NCBI GenBank assembly: GCA_032191485.1
Contig: JAVDOI010000042.1
Coordinates: forward strand, 382,001 to 446,000
Reading direction: 5' to 3'
Length of the DNA: 64,000 bases
From: Leptoclinus maculatus
Lineage: Eukaryota > Chordata > Actinopteri > Perciformes > Stichaeidae
Positions 18,066 through 31,732 of this stretch are shown piece by piece; the first letter of the stretch is position 1, and every line of letters starts with the position of its first letter. A program made the position numbers and the translations under genes. The notes below the pieces were generated by a model. It worked only from the letters and a program-made list of their open reading frames with translations, ran no database searches and was not told the DNA's origin.

Positions 18066-20574
18066 GTTCTCATAGACAGTATAAAATATGGACATAGTCT
18101 CCGTGACGTCACCCTCAGTTTTCTAAAGAGCCTGTGTGAAGCTCAAAGAGGGTGGCTCAGACCGTCGTCACGGTCCAAAAGTGGGCAAAGAGGTGGATCG
18201 TTGAGGGAACTAAGGCAGCAGAGCAGACAGGTTGTGGTCCGCGACCTGACCTGAGGAGACACCCACCTGTCACTCAATGCAGCCACGCCCTTAATTTTAA
18301 CTTTAAGCCTCAATATAATTTAACCAGGTGAGTTATATAAAAAATGTAACCCAACACAGGTGTCATGAATAGGAATATTAGCTACATAGACCAAAACAGT
18401 TTTGTGCTGTTGGACTAATAAAGGATGATCTTATCTTATTTTTTACCATGGGGGTCATTGGGGATTGTCTTTTCTCTTTTGGAGCATTTCTATTTGAGGA
18501 ACTGCAGTTTTTGGAATTTCCAGGTCAGCCTAATTTTTTTTACACCGGAGGTTGCCGCTTGTTTGTTGCTACACCTACAAAAAGTGATGCACTAATTTGT
18601 ATCAACCTCATGAAATCAATTTGTATGTATTCTACACAATCGTGAAGCAGGAAATATAAAGAGTGACAAACACCAAGTGAGGAGGTTGACTTGAATAGGT
18701 GGCCCTAAAAACACCGTATTTCCTCCCAGGAGAGGAAAAAGGGTCATTTTCACATAGACTTCTATACAATCAAACTTCTCTTTGCAACCACATGAGTCGC
18801 CCCCTGCTGGCTATTAAAAAGGAGGCAAGTTGGCTTCACTTTTTAGAACTGAAGGTTGCCGCCTGATAAATTATTAATGACTTTAATGATCTCTCAAAGG
18901 TAAGTTCTGCCAATGTAGCAAAAAACCTTAAACACTGAAAGCAACAATGTTGTACAAATCACAAATAGGAATTGTCTAAAATTGTCAATTCATGCAACTG
19001 ATGAATTACAGCAGGCTTGTGTGGATTGTTTGGACGGGGTGTAAGCCCATTAAAAAATGAGGGTGTGCAAAATTAAATAGCTGAGAATAGATCAATGAGC
19101 ATAAATATACCCAATGTATATATAGATATATCAAAAGATATTGTTGAGCATACTTAATACAGCACTGTAAGTACTCAGACAGGAGTGCTGTGCTCCAGTT
19201 CTTTGTATCTGAAATGTAACAATGACTAAGAAGTTGAAGAGCAGCCTCTCAGCTTTAACTTGAGGGTGTTTGCATCCACGTCTGATAAACCATGTAGAAA
19301 TTGTAGCTCTTTTTTTTATAAATTCTCCCATAGGGTTAAAAGCACAACGTATATCACACTGTTAAAATATGAATGTTGATGGTGGAAAGGAACCACAATG
19401 TAACACAACACACACAAGTACTTACAGACCACAGTCGCGATCTGATTCAGATATATAGTGTAACTACTGTACTGCTTGTAGTTCAATGCCATTCATCACC
19501 AGACATCCCCGCTCTATATTAAACAGCGGCCAGTGATGCCCAGTAATTAGTTTCACTTTAGCCCATAAAACTTGAAGATGAGGAGACTGGGAGAAAAAGA
19601 AACAGTGATGGAGATGAGAGAGGAAGCACAGGAACTGAACATTGTGCCCGATATAGGATTAGCATCATGTCCCTGTGCTGTTCAAAATATATAAACTGAC
19701 CTGATCCAACTCACACCGTTATTACCACAGAAATATATATTTGTTCTTTAGGTGTACAGTGTAACCTAAAGGCTCAATTTAACAACACAAACACCTGGCA
19801 TCATTTTAGTGTAATAACCTACCATCATTTTGTAAAAACACTTACGTTTATGTGCTGTTTGAGACGTGGTTTTTTTTATAATTCCTTTCCAAAATGTTGC
19901 AAACGCAAACATAAAATATGAATTAAAGAAGGTGTTTTGTAAATTATTTGGAATATACTTTGGCAAAAGAGACAGTTGAGGAGTCACAGAGAAACGGATG
20001 GGCAGTGAATACAGAGGGCGAGACAGAACAGCATAGTGTGAATTTGCTTTTAGTTGAACACTTGAATGTTACCCTGTCAGCATCTTCTGCATTTTCAGAT
20101 TGTAGTGTGGGTTGTTCAGTACAACACTGACAGATCATTTATACCTATGCACTGACATGGTTTTAAAACTATTGTTATCGAATTGTTGGTCTCCAACCAT
20201 CTCCACATGCACATATCAAATATAAAAGTTCAATGGACATGCCCCGAATCCCCCTAGTTAGTTCAGTTTTTCTCTGTATATCTCAAATCCTGAGTACGGC
20301 CATGACCACTGTTCATCCATTCTTGCCTCAGGGTGCTCTTGACGTAAATGTGAACTTGAATCAGCCCCTCTACTACTACTTTGGCCACATATGGCAAACT
20401 GTCATCAACATAGGCTACTTTACAGCCAGGAATCACAAACACATGCGACTCTGCGATCCTGCCTAACAGAGCAGAATAACAGATAGAGAGCATGAGACAG
20501 ATGGAGAAAGAAACAGAGAAGAAGAAGGAAAAGAAAATGTGAAAGGTTGACAGAATGGTGAGCTACAGGGACAA

Positions 20575-20578
<4 letters not shown>

Positions 20579-20637
<59 letters not shown>
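20579..20637 (+). repeat. (GA)n microsatellite in the promoter region
   Basis: An almost pure AG/GA run of about 58 bases lies some 430 bases before the start codon of the glycine receptor gene. GA tracts near vertebrate promoters can affect nucleosome placement, but no effect can be shown here. Confidence 0.95.
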
Positions 20638-20640
<3 letters not shown>

Positions 20641-21063
20641 ATGCGTAATAATGCATGGGTGGGTGTTGAATTATATCCAGCTCGCTGGGCTTCTAATTTC
20701 AGATGCGATTCAACTGGAAAAATTAACAACCCTGCAGATGATTGGCTGAGCTGTCTGTCGGTCTTGCCAATCCAGAGTGGCGGGCGGGTCGTCTCTCCAT
20801 CCCCATGCTTCGCGAGGGCACGGACCAAGCTCAGAGCTAGAGTCTGAACAGCTGTCGTTCGCTCTTCCTTTTTTTCAAATTTGCATTTAACTGATTCAGC
20901 TCTCTTGCTGTTTCTCGTTCTACTTATGGGAATTAACCGACCGCACTTGAGTTTTTTGGAGTTCCTGTTACTACGGCATGTTTGTGAGTTGCCCTCCGTT
21001 GTGGTGCTGAGAGCTTGAAGAGCTGCGAGGAGAGCAGAGGTTCCGGAGCCCCTCTGGAGAGAG

Positions 21064-21128
21064 ATGAGGAGGAAAGCGCTCTCTGTCACGGGCTTTCTAC
21101 TCGCCTGGAAACTGATACTGTTGCACGG
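21064..21128 (+). CDS. glra3: Glycine receptor alpha, exon 1 (signal peptide)
   Basis: ATG at 21064 opens a 22-codon stretch with a positively charged start (MRRK) and a hydrophobic core (GFLLAWKLILL), which is a signal peptide. The exon ends in phase 2 at a GTAAGT donor (21129). The start is chosen because it is the only ATG in frame that gives a signal peptide joining exon 2. The 5' untranslated part probably begins within 20860-21060; no clear TATA box was seen. Confidence 0.8.
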
Positions 21129-22805
21129 GTAAGTAAGTGGACGCTCCGCTTATACCACAACGCTACACACACACACACACGCCTTAGTCAGAAGGGAGCT
21201 CCTTGATATCGGGGTTTCATTTGGGTCAAAATTGTGCAATTGCAATCGTGCACCTGCTGGGGGCCAGTTGTATCAAGACAAGGGGTCAGATACTGTCTTG
21301 GTTTTGTAACAAAATCTGTTTAAGCATACATTTAGCAGAATATACTGAATCTAATGTCATTGTATACATGTTTAAAAGACTGCATTTTATTTATTTAAAT
21401 TTTAAAGTTTAAAACAAACATTGTTTTCTTTGTGTTTTTATTCATCTGTAGCCCTATTTAATTACCAGTTAAAAACTCAATTCAATTTACTTTATCTTTT
21501 TGTCTTCTATTTTGTAGATTCTTCTGATATTTTATTTTTGAACTGTATTTTTGAACTGTAAAATACCCTAACTCCATATATATATATATATATATTTTTT
21601 TTTTTTTTAATTCAATATTTTGTGACGGTCTAATATTCCAAATGGCCATACTCAAATGATGAGCAAGCAGGACGAGATGAATCGTAAAAATGGGGATAAG
21701 AGCTCACCCTCTAATGTCGGCATTCATGTCCAGAAGAGGGGACAACAGCTGTCTGCCAAAACCCACAAACAACAACTCATCACACTGTCATTTCAACAAG
21801 AAAACACACGTTAGGTCAATAACAACAGTTATCTAATTACCAAGAAGGTTATGTTTTTGGCTCGGTTTGTCTGTTTGTTTGTTTGTACTCGCATTATATT
21901 TCACTTACATTAACATTGTGACATAGGGCATTTGTGCTGCATTCATGTAATGTCAGAATATTTGGAAAAATGAGTTCCGGACTGAGAAAATGTATGCCAA
22001 CACCCCTCCTCAAGTTGGAAAACAACAACTCAAAAACAGCTAAGGTGTGGTTTTAAACAACAAATTTTCTTTGTTGTCGGACACCAAAGTCGGAAGAACG
22101 ACTTCCCAACTCAGGAAATGGGATCAAGGAGCACATGAATGCACCATAGTTTGCGTTTTCCGAATGGCATTCTAGTTTTCTTATGATTTGTATCGAAGTT
22201 GTTCTGCTGTCAGTGTGTTTGTGTCCAGCACAGACCTGTGGGTTTTTTAATCCGCACGTGCTTGCTGCCTTTCCAAAACTGTTTTGTCAGCCTACTGCTG
22301 GCAAACATAATCTTCTGCTCCAGCTGACTGTCTGATATCGAGCGCTGTGGGGTTCGTGAAGTAGGTGCGATGATTTATGATGTTCAGTTATTCCTACGGA
22401 CATCAGGTCAAACAAGCAGCGACTTCTGTCACTCTGCTGGCATAACGGTGTGTGTGCGCATCATTACACAGACAGTGCTTGTAAGCTGTTCAACTGTCGT
22501 CGATGAATTTATAACCAATGTGTTTATGACTACAGTGTAAGTAAAAAGTAGAAGTCCTGCATTCAAAATGTTACTTAGATAAGAGTACAAATGGCATATG
22601 GGGAAGGGGAATTTTTGCTCAGGGTCCAGGTCCACCCACCATAGTCTCACAAAATCATGTAGGAAATGCTGCAGTGGAAGGGGCTCTTCCCGCTTGCCTA
22701 TAGGCTTGTTAGATGCACCCACAAAGCATCCTGTCAGGCACTTCTTGGATATATCTATAATATGAAGTAGATCAGGTGCCGTTTGGTTTTGTATTACAAT
22801 CCTTG

Positions 22806-24009
22806 TAGTGGTGTAACGGATCACGGGTCGATCCGTGATCCGTTCGGATCACCCCTCACGGTTCGGATCACCCCTCACGGTTCGGATCACCCCTCACGGT
22901 TCGGATCACCCCTCACGGTTCGGATCACCCCTCACGGTTCGGATCACTCCTCACGGTTCGGATCACCCCTCACGGTTCGGATCACTCGCGAACCGCGGAT
23001 CAATTGAGTATTTTTTTTCTTTTCTTTTTTACAGTGTAATCCTCATAGTGTGTAATACAGTTTTACTGCTGCTTTTGCTTTTCAAGTAACAAGTCCCCGA
23101 ATATCAATGCAGAGTGTCAGTGAACAGATATAAAGCAGTAGTGTGTTCACGTGAACGGAGCAGGTTAAAAGCATTTAACGGCGAAAGTCACGGCGAGCGG
23201 AGGAACTTCAGAAGCCCCCGGGTCATTTAAGTCACAAGTTTGGGATAATTTTGTCTTCCCTGTAAAGTATAATGACGGATAAGGGTGGTGGACAAAACCG
23301 TTACGGTATATAGGCGTTATTTAAAAAGAAAGACATACGACAAGGAAAAGACTGTGACCGCTTTCACCACGGCGGAGTGATTCATAGTCCGGTGCTGCAG
23401 ACACGCCCCCTCTGTGAGGGTCACACAGACACACACCTGGTGCAGGTGCTGACAGAAGCATCAGAGTGGAAGCTAGACAGGCCCAATAGTAACAGTCACC
23501 ACAGAAAGGTCTACCCTCTCCCCAGACAATGGAGATATTCTCATCTTTTTGAAAATAATGTCACAGTAATGGTGAACATTATTGTGTATTTGAATGACAT
23601 AACCTGACAGGAAGTAAACACAGACCCAAGTTGTTGCCGATCAGTTCAGTTCAGTTGAAACAGTGGAAGCTAGCTCACATATTCTTTCAATATTGATCAA
23701 AGGACGAGGGCATCAACATACCTCATGTTGCACTTAAACTTAAACAGAATTGAATATTCTTGAATGTTTTAATTGTATTTATTTATTTCATTTAAAATTG
23801 GACATCTTCAATATTTTAGTTTTTATATAAGACTATAGCCCAAAGTTCTTTTCTTTAAGTGTTCTTGAAGTTCTTTAATTAATAAATGGAAAGCAAAGTT
23901 ATATTTGTCTCCTCCCCTTTTCTTTGTTGATCCGAAAAATGATCCGAACCGTGACTCAAGAACCGTGATCCGAACCGAACCGTGAGGTTTGTGATCCGTT
24001 GCACCCCTA
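22806..24009. mobile_element. hAT-like non-autonomous element with internal 19-bp array
   Basis: The left end TAGTGGTGTAACGGATCAC and the right end GTGATCCGTTGCACCCCTA are inverted copies, with an end sequence typical of fish hAT elements. The flanking eight bases (AATCCTTG and TTAGGTTG) do not match well, so the duplication has decayed or the ends are slightly off. The interior has no transposase frame. Confidence 0.7.
22846..22990 (+). repeat. 19-bp tandem repeat of a subterminal motif
   Basis: The unit GGATCACCCCTCACGGTTC occurs seven times in a row from 22846, with C-to-T variation in one unit, plus a partial eighth. The core reappears inverted near the right end of the element (23940-23990) as GATCCGAACCGTGA-type words. 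Confidence 0.93.
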
Positions 24010-24649
24010 TTAGGTTGCATAACATTCATTACATTACGGTGTGGCTCCCAAAGTAACTAAAACGTTTAATAACTCATTGTACTATTATTAAGAAAGTCCA
24101 TGTGCAAACGCCCTTAGTTCAAAGTCCCAGTGTAGAGACAGACAGCAGATGACGGAGAGACAAAAGAAAGAAAAGAACAACAGCTGTGTGTCTGAGTGAA
24201 AGAAAACTCTTTTAATAATTCAATAAACTAACTTTAACATACAGTGGTGGAAGAAGTCCTCAGATGTCTACTTAGGGAAAAGTAGCAATAATACAGTGTA
24301 GAATACTCTATAACAAGTAAAAGTCCTGCATTTTAAAGACTCAAAGACAAGTACAAAAGTGTTATCATCTGATTATACTCAATGAAACAAAAGTACAATA
24401 TTCATTATGCAGAGTAATATATAATATGTTATTGTATTATATTGATTAATGTATTGAAGTGTTTATCTCTTTAATGTTGCAGCTGGTGAAGGTGGAGCTC
24501 ATTTTAATTACTTTATTTACAGCTAGGTAGTTTACTCTATAAATTATCATTTATTAGCTGGTTATATTTTGTTTGGAAAGTAACTAAATCAAATGAATGT
24601 AGTACAGTAAAAAGTACAATATACTTGTTTGTATATACATAATGATAAG

Positions 24650-25955
24650 GATAGGATGTTTATTGTCATTGTAAAAACATACAACGAAATTAAGTTGGCG
24701 ACTTAGTCAGTACAGCAGCAACAGTTAAAAGGTGTATAAAAAACATTAAGACAAGACGATTTAAAACAAGACATTAAATAAATATATACAAGATAAAACA
24801 AGATAAAACACAGGCATCAATGGCTTCAAAGTGAAAAAGGTGCTTAGTTAAAGTGTCGTGTTATTGGCTATTTTTATTTCACCGCAGCACTGTCCGGTGT
24901 GAGCTGGGTGGGGGGGTGGGTGGCGATGGGGGTGGGGGGGTGATGGAGGAAACCGCTCTGGGGAAAAGCTGTTCCTCAGCCTGTTAGTCTGGGTTTTGAT
25001 AGTCCTGTATCTCCTTCCTGATGGTAGTGGAACAAACAGAGAGTGACCCGAGTGTGTGATGTCTGTACAGATGTTTCTGGCCTTCTTCTGGAGGCGGCCA
25101 GCATACACAGTGTCCAGGTCCGGGAGGGTAACTCCCACAATCCTCTGTGCTGTTTTAACCACCCGGGCCAGGTCCCTCCTGTTCTCTGCTGTGCAGCTGG
25201 CATACCACACAGTAAAGCACTGACACAGGATGCTTTCAATCACACTTCTGTAGAAGTTAACCAGAAGTTCAGGGGGCGGCCAGCTTGTTTTAGCTTCCTC
25301 AGAAAGAAGAGCCTCTGCTGGGCTTTCTTCACCAGATGTAATGTGTTCAGGGACCAAGTAAGGTCCTTAGTAATGTGGAGCCCCAGGAATTTGATACTGT
25401 CCACCTCCTCCCCACTTATGTAGAGTGGAGAGGGTGTGGTCTTCCTGGATCTCCTGAAGTCCACTATGACTTCTTTGGTCTTGGTGGTGTTCAGGACCAG
25501 GTTGTTGTCCGAGCACCACTCAGCCAGATGTTGGACCTCCTGTCTGTAGTGTGTCTCGTCATTGTTGGAGATGAGTCCCACCACAGTGGTGTCGTCAGCA
25601 AACTTCACTATTGTGTTTGAGGAATATGTGGCGGAGCAGTCCTGGGTGAAGAGGGTGAAGAGGGCCGGGCTGAGCACACAGCCCTGCGGTGCACCAGTGT
25701 TCAGGATGGTGGTTGTTGATGTCAGGTTCCTTATCCTGACATTCTGTGGTCTGTTAGAGAGAAAGTCCAGAATCCATGAACAGAGTGATGTAGAAAGTCC
25801 AAGGTTTTTGAGTTTATGCACCAGTTTATGGGGGATGATAGTGTTGAAGGCAGAGCTGAAGTCAATGAAGAGCATCCTGACGTATGTGTTAGGGTGCTCC
25901 AGGTGAGACAGGGCCGTATGAAGTGTAATGGAGACCGCGTCATATACAATATGTT
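24650..25955 (-). pseudogene. LINE (L2/Rex-like) 3' half: reverse transcriptase and tail
   Basis: The reverse strand encodes MLFIDFSSAFNTIIPHKL, GAPQGCVLSPALFTLF and the catalytic box KFADDTTVVG, then LVLNTTKTKEVIVDFRRSRK and SIKFLGLHITKDLTWS. This is the palm and thumb of an L2/Rex-type non-LTR reverse transcriptase. One frameshift lies between about 25240 and 25357, after which the C-terminus continues. The 5' part, including the endonuclease, is missing beyond about 25955, the usual 5' truncation of LINEs. The 3' tail (24650-24700) carries TTTATTGTCATTG on the plus strand, characteristic of L2 ends. Inactive. Confidence 0.85.
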
Positions 25956-26779
25956 CTTTAATGGCGACTAGTGAAAATGGCCACCACGGTACAGGGTGGC
26001 CATTCAATGAAACCACAAACTTTTAATAACATTTCATCTCAAAGCTCTTAAATTTCTTCTTACCAAATATGAAGTTGATCTGATGAACTATCAAGGAGGA
26101 GTACAAAGCCTGGAAATGCCCAAAATTACATGAAAAATTCACACAAATTAAAAAAATATCGACTCACTGTTTCTGACTGCAATTGATTAATCTGACTACT
26201 AAATTTCGTACATCTAGGTCAAACGTACCGCAAGGGCTGCTTCTATCGAGCCTCCTTGCCACACCCAAGCACAAAAAGCATATTAAATGCCTTATTTTAG
26301 CTTTTGTAATGGGTTTACCAAGTTTTGTCCATTTCCCAGCGTCCCTAGCTCCTCAAAAATAACTTTGTGTTGAATGTCAAATGGCACAAAATGGCAGCCA
26401 AGTAACAGCAACATCTTTATCTTTAGATAGTAATGACCGAATTTGGTGTTGATGAAATCTGTAGGACGAGGTCGTCAAAGTACGTCTGTGAAAACTGGAA
26501 ATGGGCCAAAATGCCTTAAAATTGTCCAAATTAGTTGACTTCCTGTTTTGCCCCCTTGAGGTCAATTTGAATGAAACTTGATGGGTATGTGTCAAGTCTT
26601 ATTGTGGATATGTCTGTGAATTTTCTGATGGTTGGCCCTATGGTTGTGAAGTTAGGTCCATTGATATGCTGAGTCACGCCACGTTTGAAGTTCAATATCT
26701 TCAAAACGCAATGTAATATCTAAGAACTTTTAATACCTTTCGATAAATGTCTTCCAGTAATGATCCACACCAAATTTGG

Positions 26780-26890
26780 TGGCCAGATGTACGGAGATGT
26801 TGTGAACCTGCTCTTATCTGTGAAGAGAACAGGGCGCCTATGACGAACCTGCCAATTGTGATGTAATTTGGCAAATGCCAATCGAGCCGC
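26780..26890 (-). pseudogene. Tc1-type transposase scrap
   Basis: The reverse strand gives AARLAFAKLHHNWQVRHRRP and VLFTDKSRFT, the region around the first catalytic Asp of Tc1 transposases. The following residue is Lys rather than Glu. Only about 35 codons remain and no inverted-repeat ends were found. Confidence 0.6.
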
Positions 26891-27189
26891 ACGGTGTCCG
26901 ACTAGAAGACGTCGGCACCTCCTGCCACGACGGGTGGACAGCAGGACAGAGAGCAGGACTCCGGTGGGGCGAGAGGAGGTGGACTCTGTTTGCATAGCGG
27001 CGCTTGGTACTTGGGCACAATCGGGGTTGATGGACAGTGTTTTCCTCATGTTGAATTTTTGGCGAGGGGATGTCGGCCATATTATCTGCCCAGAGAATTG
27101 TTTTTGTTGCTGCTGTTTTCATCCCTTATGATGCAAGTTCAGAAAATGCCCTACAGAAATGTACTGCTGTTTTTGTTTTGTTTGTCATG

Positions 27190-27275
27190 TGTTTGTTGTG
27201 TTACAAATTGGCTGCAACTGAATTTCGTTGTTTATCCATGTGTTGCATAATGACAATAAATGATCCTTGAATCCT
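27190..27275 (+). repeat. L2-type LINE 3' tail
   Basis: AATTTCGTTGTTTATCCATG, then AATGACAATAAATGATCCTT and a short repeat of ATCCTTGA, resemble L2-type LINE 3' ends and match the inverted tail at 24650-24700. Confidence 0.7.
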
Positions 27276-30200
27276 TGAATGTGTAGCGAATGTGTGTGGT
27301 CGAGAGACGGAGAGAGAGAGAGAGAAAGACGGAGAGAGAGACTGCTCTCAGGGTAGACAGGTGTTGGCGATTGGAGCAGAGGGAAAGGTTTCCAGTGAAC
27401 TTGTGTAGTGGCAGTACATGTAACCTGTGGGTTATAGTTTGTCCATAAACACTGCAGCTCCTCAATACCCAAGAAATTCTTGAGTCTTGCTTCCTAGCTG
27501 CTGGGCAAAAGTGAAAGGAGAATCTGTGCATTTACAATCTCTGCTCCGCTTAGGTTCTCAAATGTAGCTAAATATATTATTCAGTGCCTTTTTATCGGGC
27601 GTTTCCGAGTGTATTGTGGTTAGTCTTCAATCAAACATTACATTAATGGTTGTTGCAGACACACCTGGCAGAGATCTGCACTGTAACTGGGTGCACTTTT
27701 CTAGTTTCCTTTAGTTTTTTTGAAAGTTGCAATGTGATTTTTGTTCTCGTATGTCCGGCAGAAGAGATCCCATGTGCCATCATTTTGTATCATAAAAGGG
27801 GCTGCTTGAAAACCATGGGGAGAATAATTTGCTCCACAGTCTTTTTGGTCTTGCTCCAGTAATATGCACAAACAGTGGAAGACATGCTCATGACATAGTG
27901 TTGACGTGTTTTATATCACTAGTTCCAGAGACATAACCTGACCCATCTTAAGCTGAACAGTTTTTAGTCACAGTTTCTGTCTGATCCACTACTCTTTGTC
28001 CACAGAACTGGGCCCGATAATGGCGAGTCTTACTGCTCAGGCTTCCCATTTGTATCCTCCATGTTCAAGTTGGTGTTGGTTTGACTATCCTCACTAACAA
28101 CGGACACATTGCCTATTCTTTCCAGGTCGAGCCATTGGACATTATGCTCTACACGTACCATAATTTGGGTGGTTCATAGACTGTACTGAACTGAAACCTA
28201 AACAAGTTGAGTTCTGAGCATTTTGTAATAAATGCAGGTATCCATAAGATATGGATATGAAAGGGAACCCATGTGATTTACCTATTAACCTGGAATAAAT
28301 ATATGTTGGGAAAATTCAATTTTTGTCAGGGATTATAACTGCTACTAATAAGGTTTTCATATTATCACTGGCGTCTGCCGCTGACTGGCCCAGATTACGT
28401 GAAACCTAAGATTGTTGAACAAACTCAGATCATGTGAACAAGGCCATATATATTTATTATTTATTAATTTATTGTCTGTTGCAGATAAAAACGCAAAATG
28501 AAGTGTGACACATTTGGCTCTGGCCAAGCCACACAACATTCGTAATGTGCCAGCACAAAAGAAAGGACCCACAGTAGCACAACCATCATTCTGTTTCAGA
28601 TTTTAAAATATAATGGGCTATTTGAATGTTTTAAATTAAACTATGCTATGCTCAGAGACTTTCTTCCTAAACAGCGATGAGTCAAAAACATGGCTAACTC
28701 AATTCATGACCACAACCAATTTTTGGCATGAAGTGGTATTACTTGGCCTTCAAACATGCAATGTGCTTTTAACTATTTGGACTATTATGGTTGATCATGA
28801 GCTCTTGATGGCACCTATATCATTTTTTTGTGAGGGAGACAGCAGTTCTAGGTCAAAAGCTAATCCATTATTGATCAGATGTTATGCCGCGTCTCTCTAC
28901 ATTACTTAACAATTGCTCTCTGATGTTTTAGAGGAGGAGAGCACAGAATAGAAAAGGGGGGCAGGAAGAAGAGGAGGAGAAGAAATTCCAGGAGGGAGGA
29001 GAGAGAACATGAGAAATCATGGGGAGAGGTAGCGCAACAGCAACATAAGCAGCTTAGCAACTGATTTGAGATGCTCTGAGCTGACAATGCTGTGTGAGCG
29101 TGACTGTTCCCTGTGCTATCCAAAGAAAGAAACTGTTCCAGGGAGAGGTGGAACAAAATGGATGGCACGGAAAGACTGACACATTAACTGGTGAGAGTAA
29201 GGCCTCTGGTTTGATGGAGGTGTCTCTGGGTGTTATTTGTAAGCATAAAGAGCAGCACCAGTAAGAGTAAAGCCAGCAGTAACTGAAAATGGGGGCTAAT
29301 TACTTGTAATAGATTGCATGGTTGTCTGTGTGCTGCTCGTATACACTATTGATATAATATACCATTCACAGTTGCATCCACAGGCAACTCAGAATTTAAG
29401 ATGGATTTTTTTTCCCCCTTCATTTTAAGATGTTGATGGACATCTTTCCACATTCTAAGCCAAATCGGCATTCCCTACAGCATTTTCAGAAATGTTATAT
29501 TTCAGGTCAAGATAGCCTATTGCTCATAGGCATAGGACCCTAATAAATCAGGTTGCAAATCCTGGCGCTTGGATGCTGCCCAGGGCGGGTCTCGCCAAGA
29601 GGAGCGGTGGGGCTTTGTAATAAAGGCACACATACATGATGGTGAGCATGACTCACACTCCGAGCACACGCATCCACATCCATGGGGAGACTCGCACAGA
29701 GAGCAGACAGAGAGTGAGCGTGGCGATGCATCAACCAAGAAGCAGCTCCATGCTTTGCTCCCAGTTGCGTGACTCCAGGTCAGCGCTCTCTCTCCGACAG
29801 CAGGACGGAAGAATGTATTCACTCCCAAGCTAGATGATGCTGAAGTCAGACATTGACAATGACAACAGATTTATTTCTGAGTTTATATTTGATGACACCC
29901 CCCCCCCCCTCCCCCATAACAACAGGGATTTGTTTGTTCTTGGCAGGGAAACACTGCTGTCTAATGTTTTTTTTCTGGGTTTTAGGTACAGCAGGGCCAG
30001 TGTCCTGAGATCTGAGGGCATATGAGATATCAAGTTTGACTTATTTTGTATCTGATGGGAACTGACTAAGTAATAGTGGCTAAAATGAAAGGGCATTTTT
30101 TAAAGCAGAACCCATTGACCTTTTTATTTGCCATGGGTTGTAGTTTTCTCCTGTCTCCAAGTCACTAGATCCCTCCTCCAGCTGTGTCTCTGCTCTCTGT

Positions 30201-30432
30201 CACTCCCCTTCTCCCAAAGCTCAATGCATATTAATGGGCACCGGGCTACTTGTCCTTTCTTGTCACCGCCAGTGTGAGTGTGTGTTTAGAAGGGGTTAAA
30301 TGAGGAAACAGACTTATGGTAAACACCCTGATTCTGGTCTCAGGATTGTGTGAGGTTATTCCCTGCTGGGGGTAAATGGTGGCTGCTTCCAAATGTCAGA
30401 GTAAAGGTTGATGAGCCTGAAACTACACTTGG

Positions 30433-30433
<1 letters not shown>

Positions 30434-30508
<75 letters not shown>
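30434..30508 (+). repeat. (TG)n microsatellite
   Basis: About 37 uninterrupted TG units within intron 1. The sequence after it (30506-30605) is repeated after a shorter TG run at 32966-32987. Confidence 0.98.
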
Positions 30509-30509
<1 letters not shown>

Positions 30510-31732
30510 CAACAGTATGATCTTTGCAGTGAGCAGCTATTTTGTGACGTTTTATTCCTACTGACAAATAAACACATACACACATACATAAGCTTTACCT
30601 TAGCATTTAGAAGCTACTACCCAGTCACCGCAGAAGCCCTCTCCGCCTCTCCCCCTCCGAACACACATACACACACTATCCAGTAGATGAGAAACAAAGA
30701 ATTTAACCATGCCTCTTTGGTGGAGTAGTTTATACTAAGGGAGAGCAGAGTTACATGAAATTGGATGTTTTTTTTGTTCTTTATTTACACATATATGATT
30801 TTTTTTTTAAAAGATACAATATATAATTTACAAGGAGAAAAGCCTAAAACCCTCCAAAGTGGCATTCAGAGGCACCATATAACTCCACAGCTACTCCTCC
30901 ATTTTGGACACATTTCTTATTCCCACAAAGGTCAGCACTGTCAAGACAGTTCATTATTTTCTGTGTCAAAATTTACCAAAGGAAAAACGTTTTTATTATT
31001 TTTATTAAAATGTTAAATTAATTGAAATGTTTCTGTTTAGTTACGAGTGACTGTGTGTCGCCAGAGTTCCTAATTTCCCAAAAATTTTAAATTCAAAAGT
31101 AGATTTTTTGTAGCCGATTCCGATTGCCAATTTTGTTAAAGTCTGACCTGCCGATTCAGAACTTTGCAGATTCCAAATTTCTCTCAAAGAACTATAATTG
31201 ACAGTAGGGCTCCAGACTTTTTTCACCAAAGTCCCCTGAATCGTTCCAAAAAATATATTCAACTGTCCCAAAGTCAGTGCAAACCCTCAAAAATTCTATC
31301 CTTTTACTTTGTTATTGTAATCTACAATGGTTATTTAAAGAAAGGTATACAATTCATATGATTAGGAAATTAATTATTATATTTTTATCTAAATATTTGG
31401 TTTGATTATATATATATTATAAGCTGCTTAGAGCTAGCATTACTGTTAGGAAGTTAAACAGGTCATAATTCCCTCTCTCATAACTTCTTTATATTGCTGT
31501 GAAAAAATATTCTTCAAACAAGTTTGTTCATTTTTCAAATCAAAAATGATATTTTACAATATTTTACAAGACACATTACAATAACACTTTAATGTACCTT
31601 TGTCACACCCATTGTTACCCAATAGATGCTATGCAGACAAGGCAACCTCCGCTAACATTAGCTGTTTAGCTCTGTGCTGTGAAAACATCGCAGACGATCA
31701 CGTGCATGATCTATGTTTTGTTTCTATCACAG

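Larger units (their letters stand above)
16366..20860. other. Upstream flank of the glycine receptor gene, mostly repeat-derived
   Basis: No host coding exon was found. GGTCGCGGACCACAACCTGT near 16686 recurs inverted near 18230, so 16370-16990 and 18060-18330 share a repeat family. A LINE reverse-transcriptase scrap lies at 17873-18065. The rest, including 18870-20580, is unassigned AT-rich DNA. Confidence 0.5.
21129..31732 (+). other. Intron 1, about 10.6 kb
   Basis: It holds a hAT-like element with a tandem array (22806-24009), a reverse-strand LINE (24650-25955), a Tc1 scrap (26780-26890), a LINE 3' tail (27190-27275) and a TG microsatellite (30434-30508). The stretches 26030-26700 and 27300-30400 contain nothing I can name. 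Confidence 0.8.

Noticed and set aside
20463..21089. 208-codon reverse-strand open frame over the promoter and exon 1
   Set aside because: It runs through the GA microsatellite, giving a Ser-Leu repeat, and is antisense to the glycine receptor signal-peptide exon. No domain is visible.
22440..22480. CRISPR-like or regulatory direct repeats around 22800-23000
   Set aside because: The units are contiguous with no spacers and sit in a transposon.
22783..23089. Open frames with repeated SPLTVRITPHGSDHPSRFG units
   Set aside because: They are the translation of a 19-bp tandem array inside a hAT-like element, not a repeat protein.
26030..26700. A conserved non-coding or coding element with polite long-word similarity to other fish repeats
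   Set aside because: I could not find a second copy in the window, ends, or an open frame, so nothing can be supported beyond unassigned intron.
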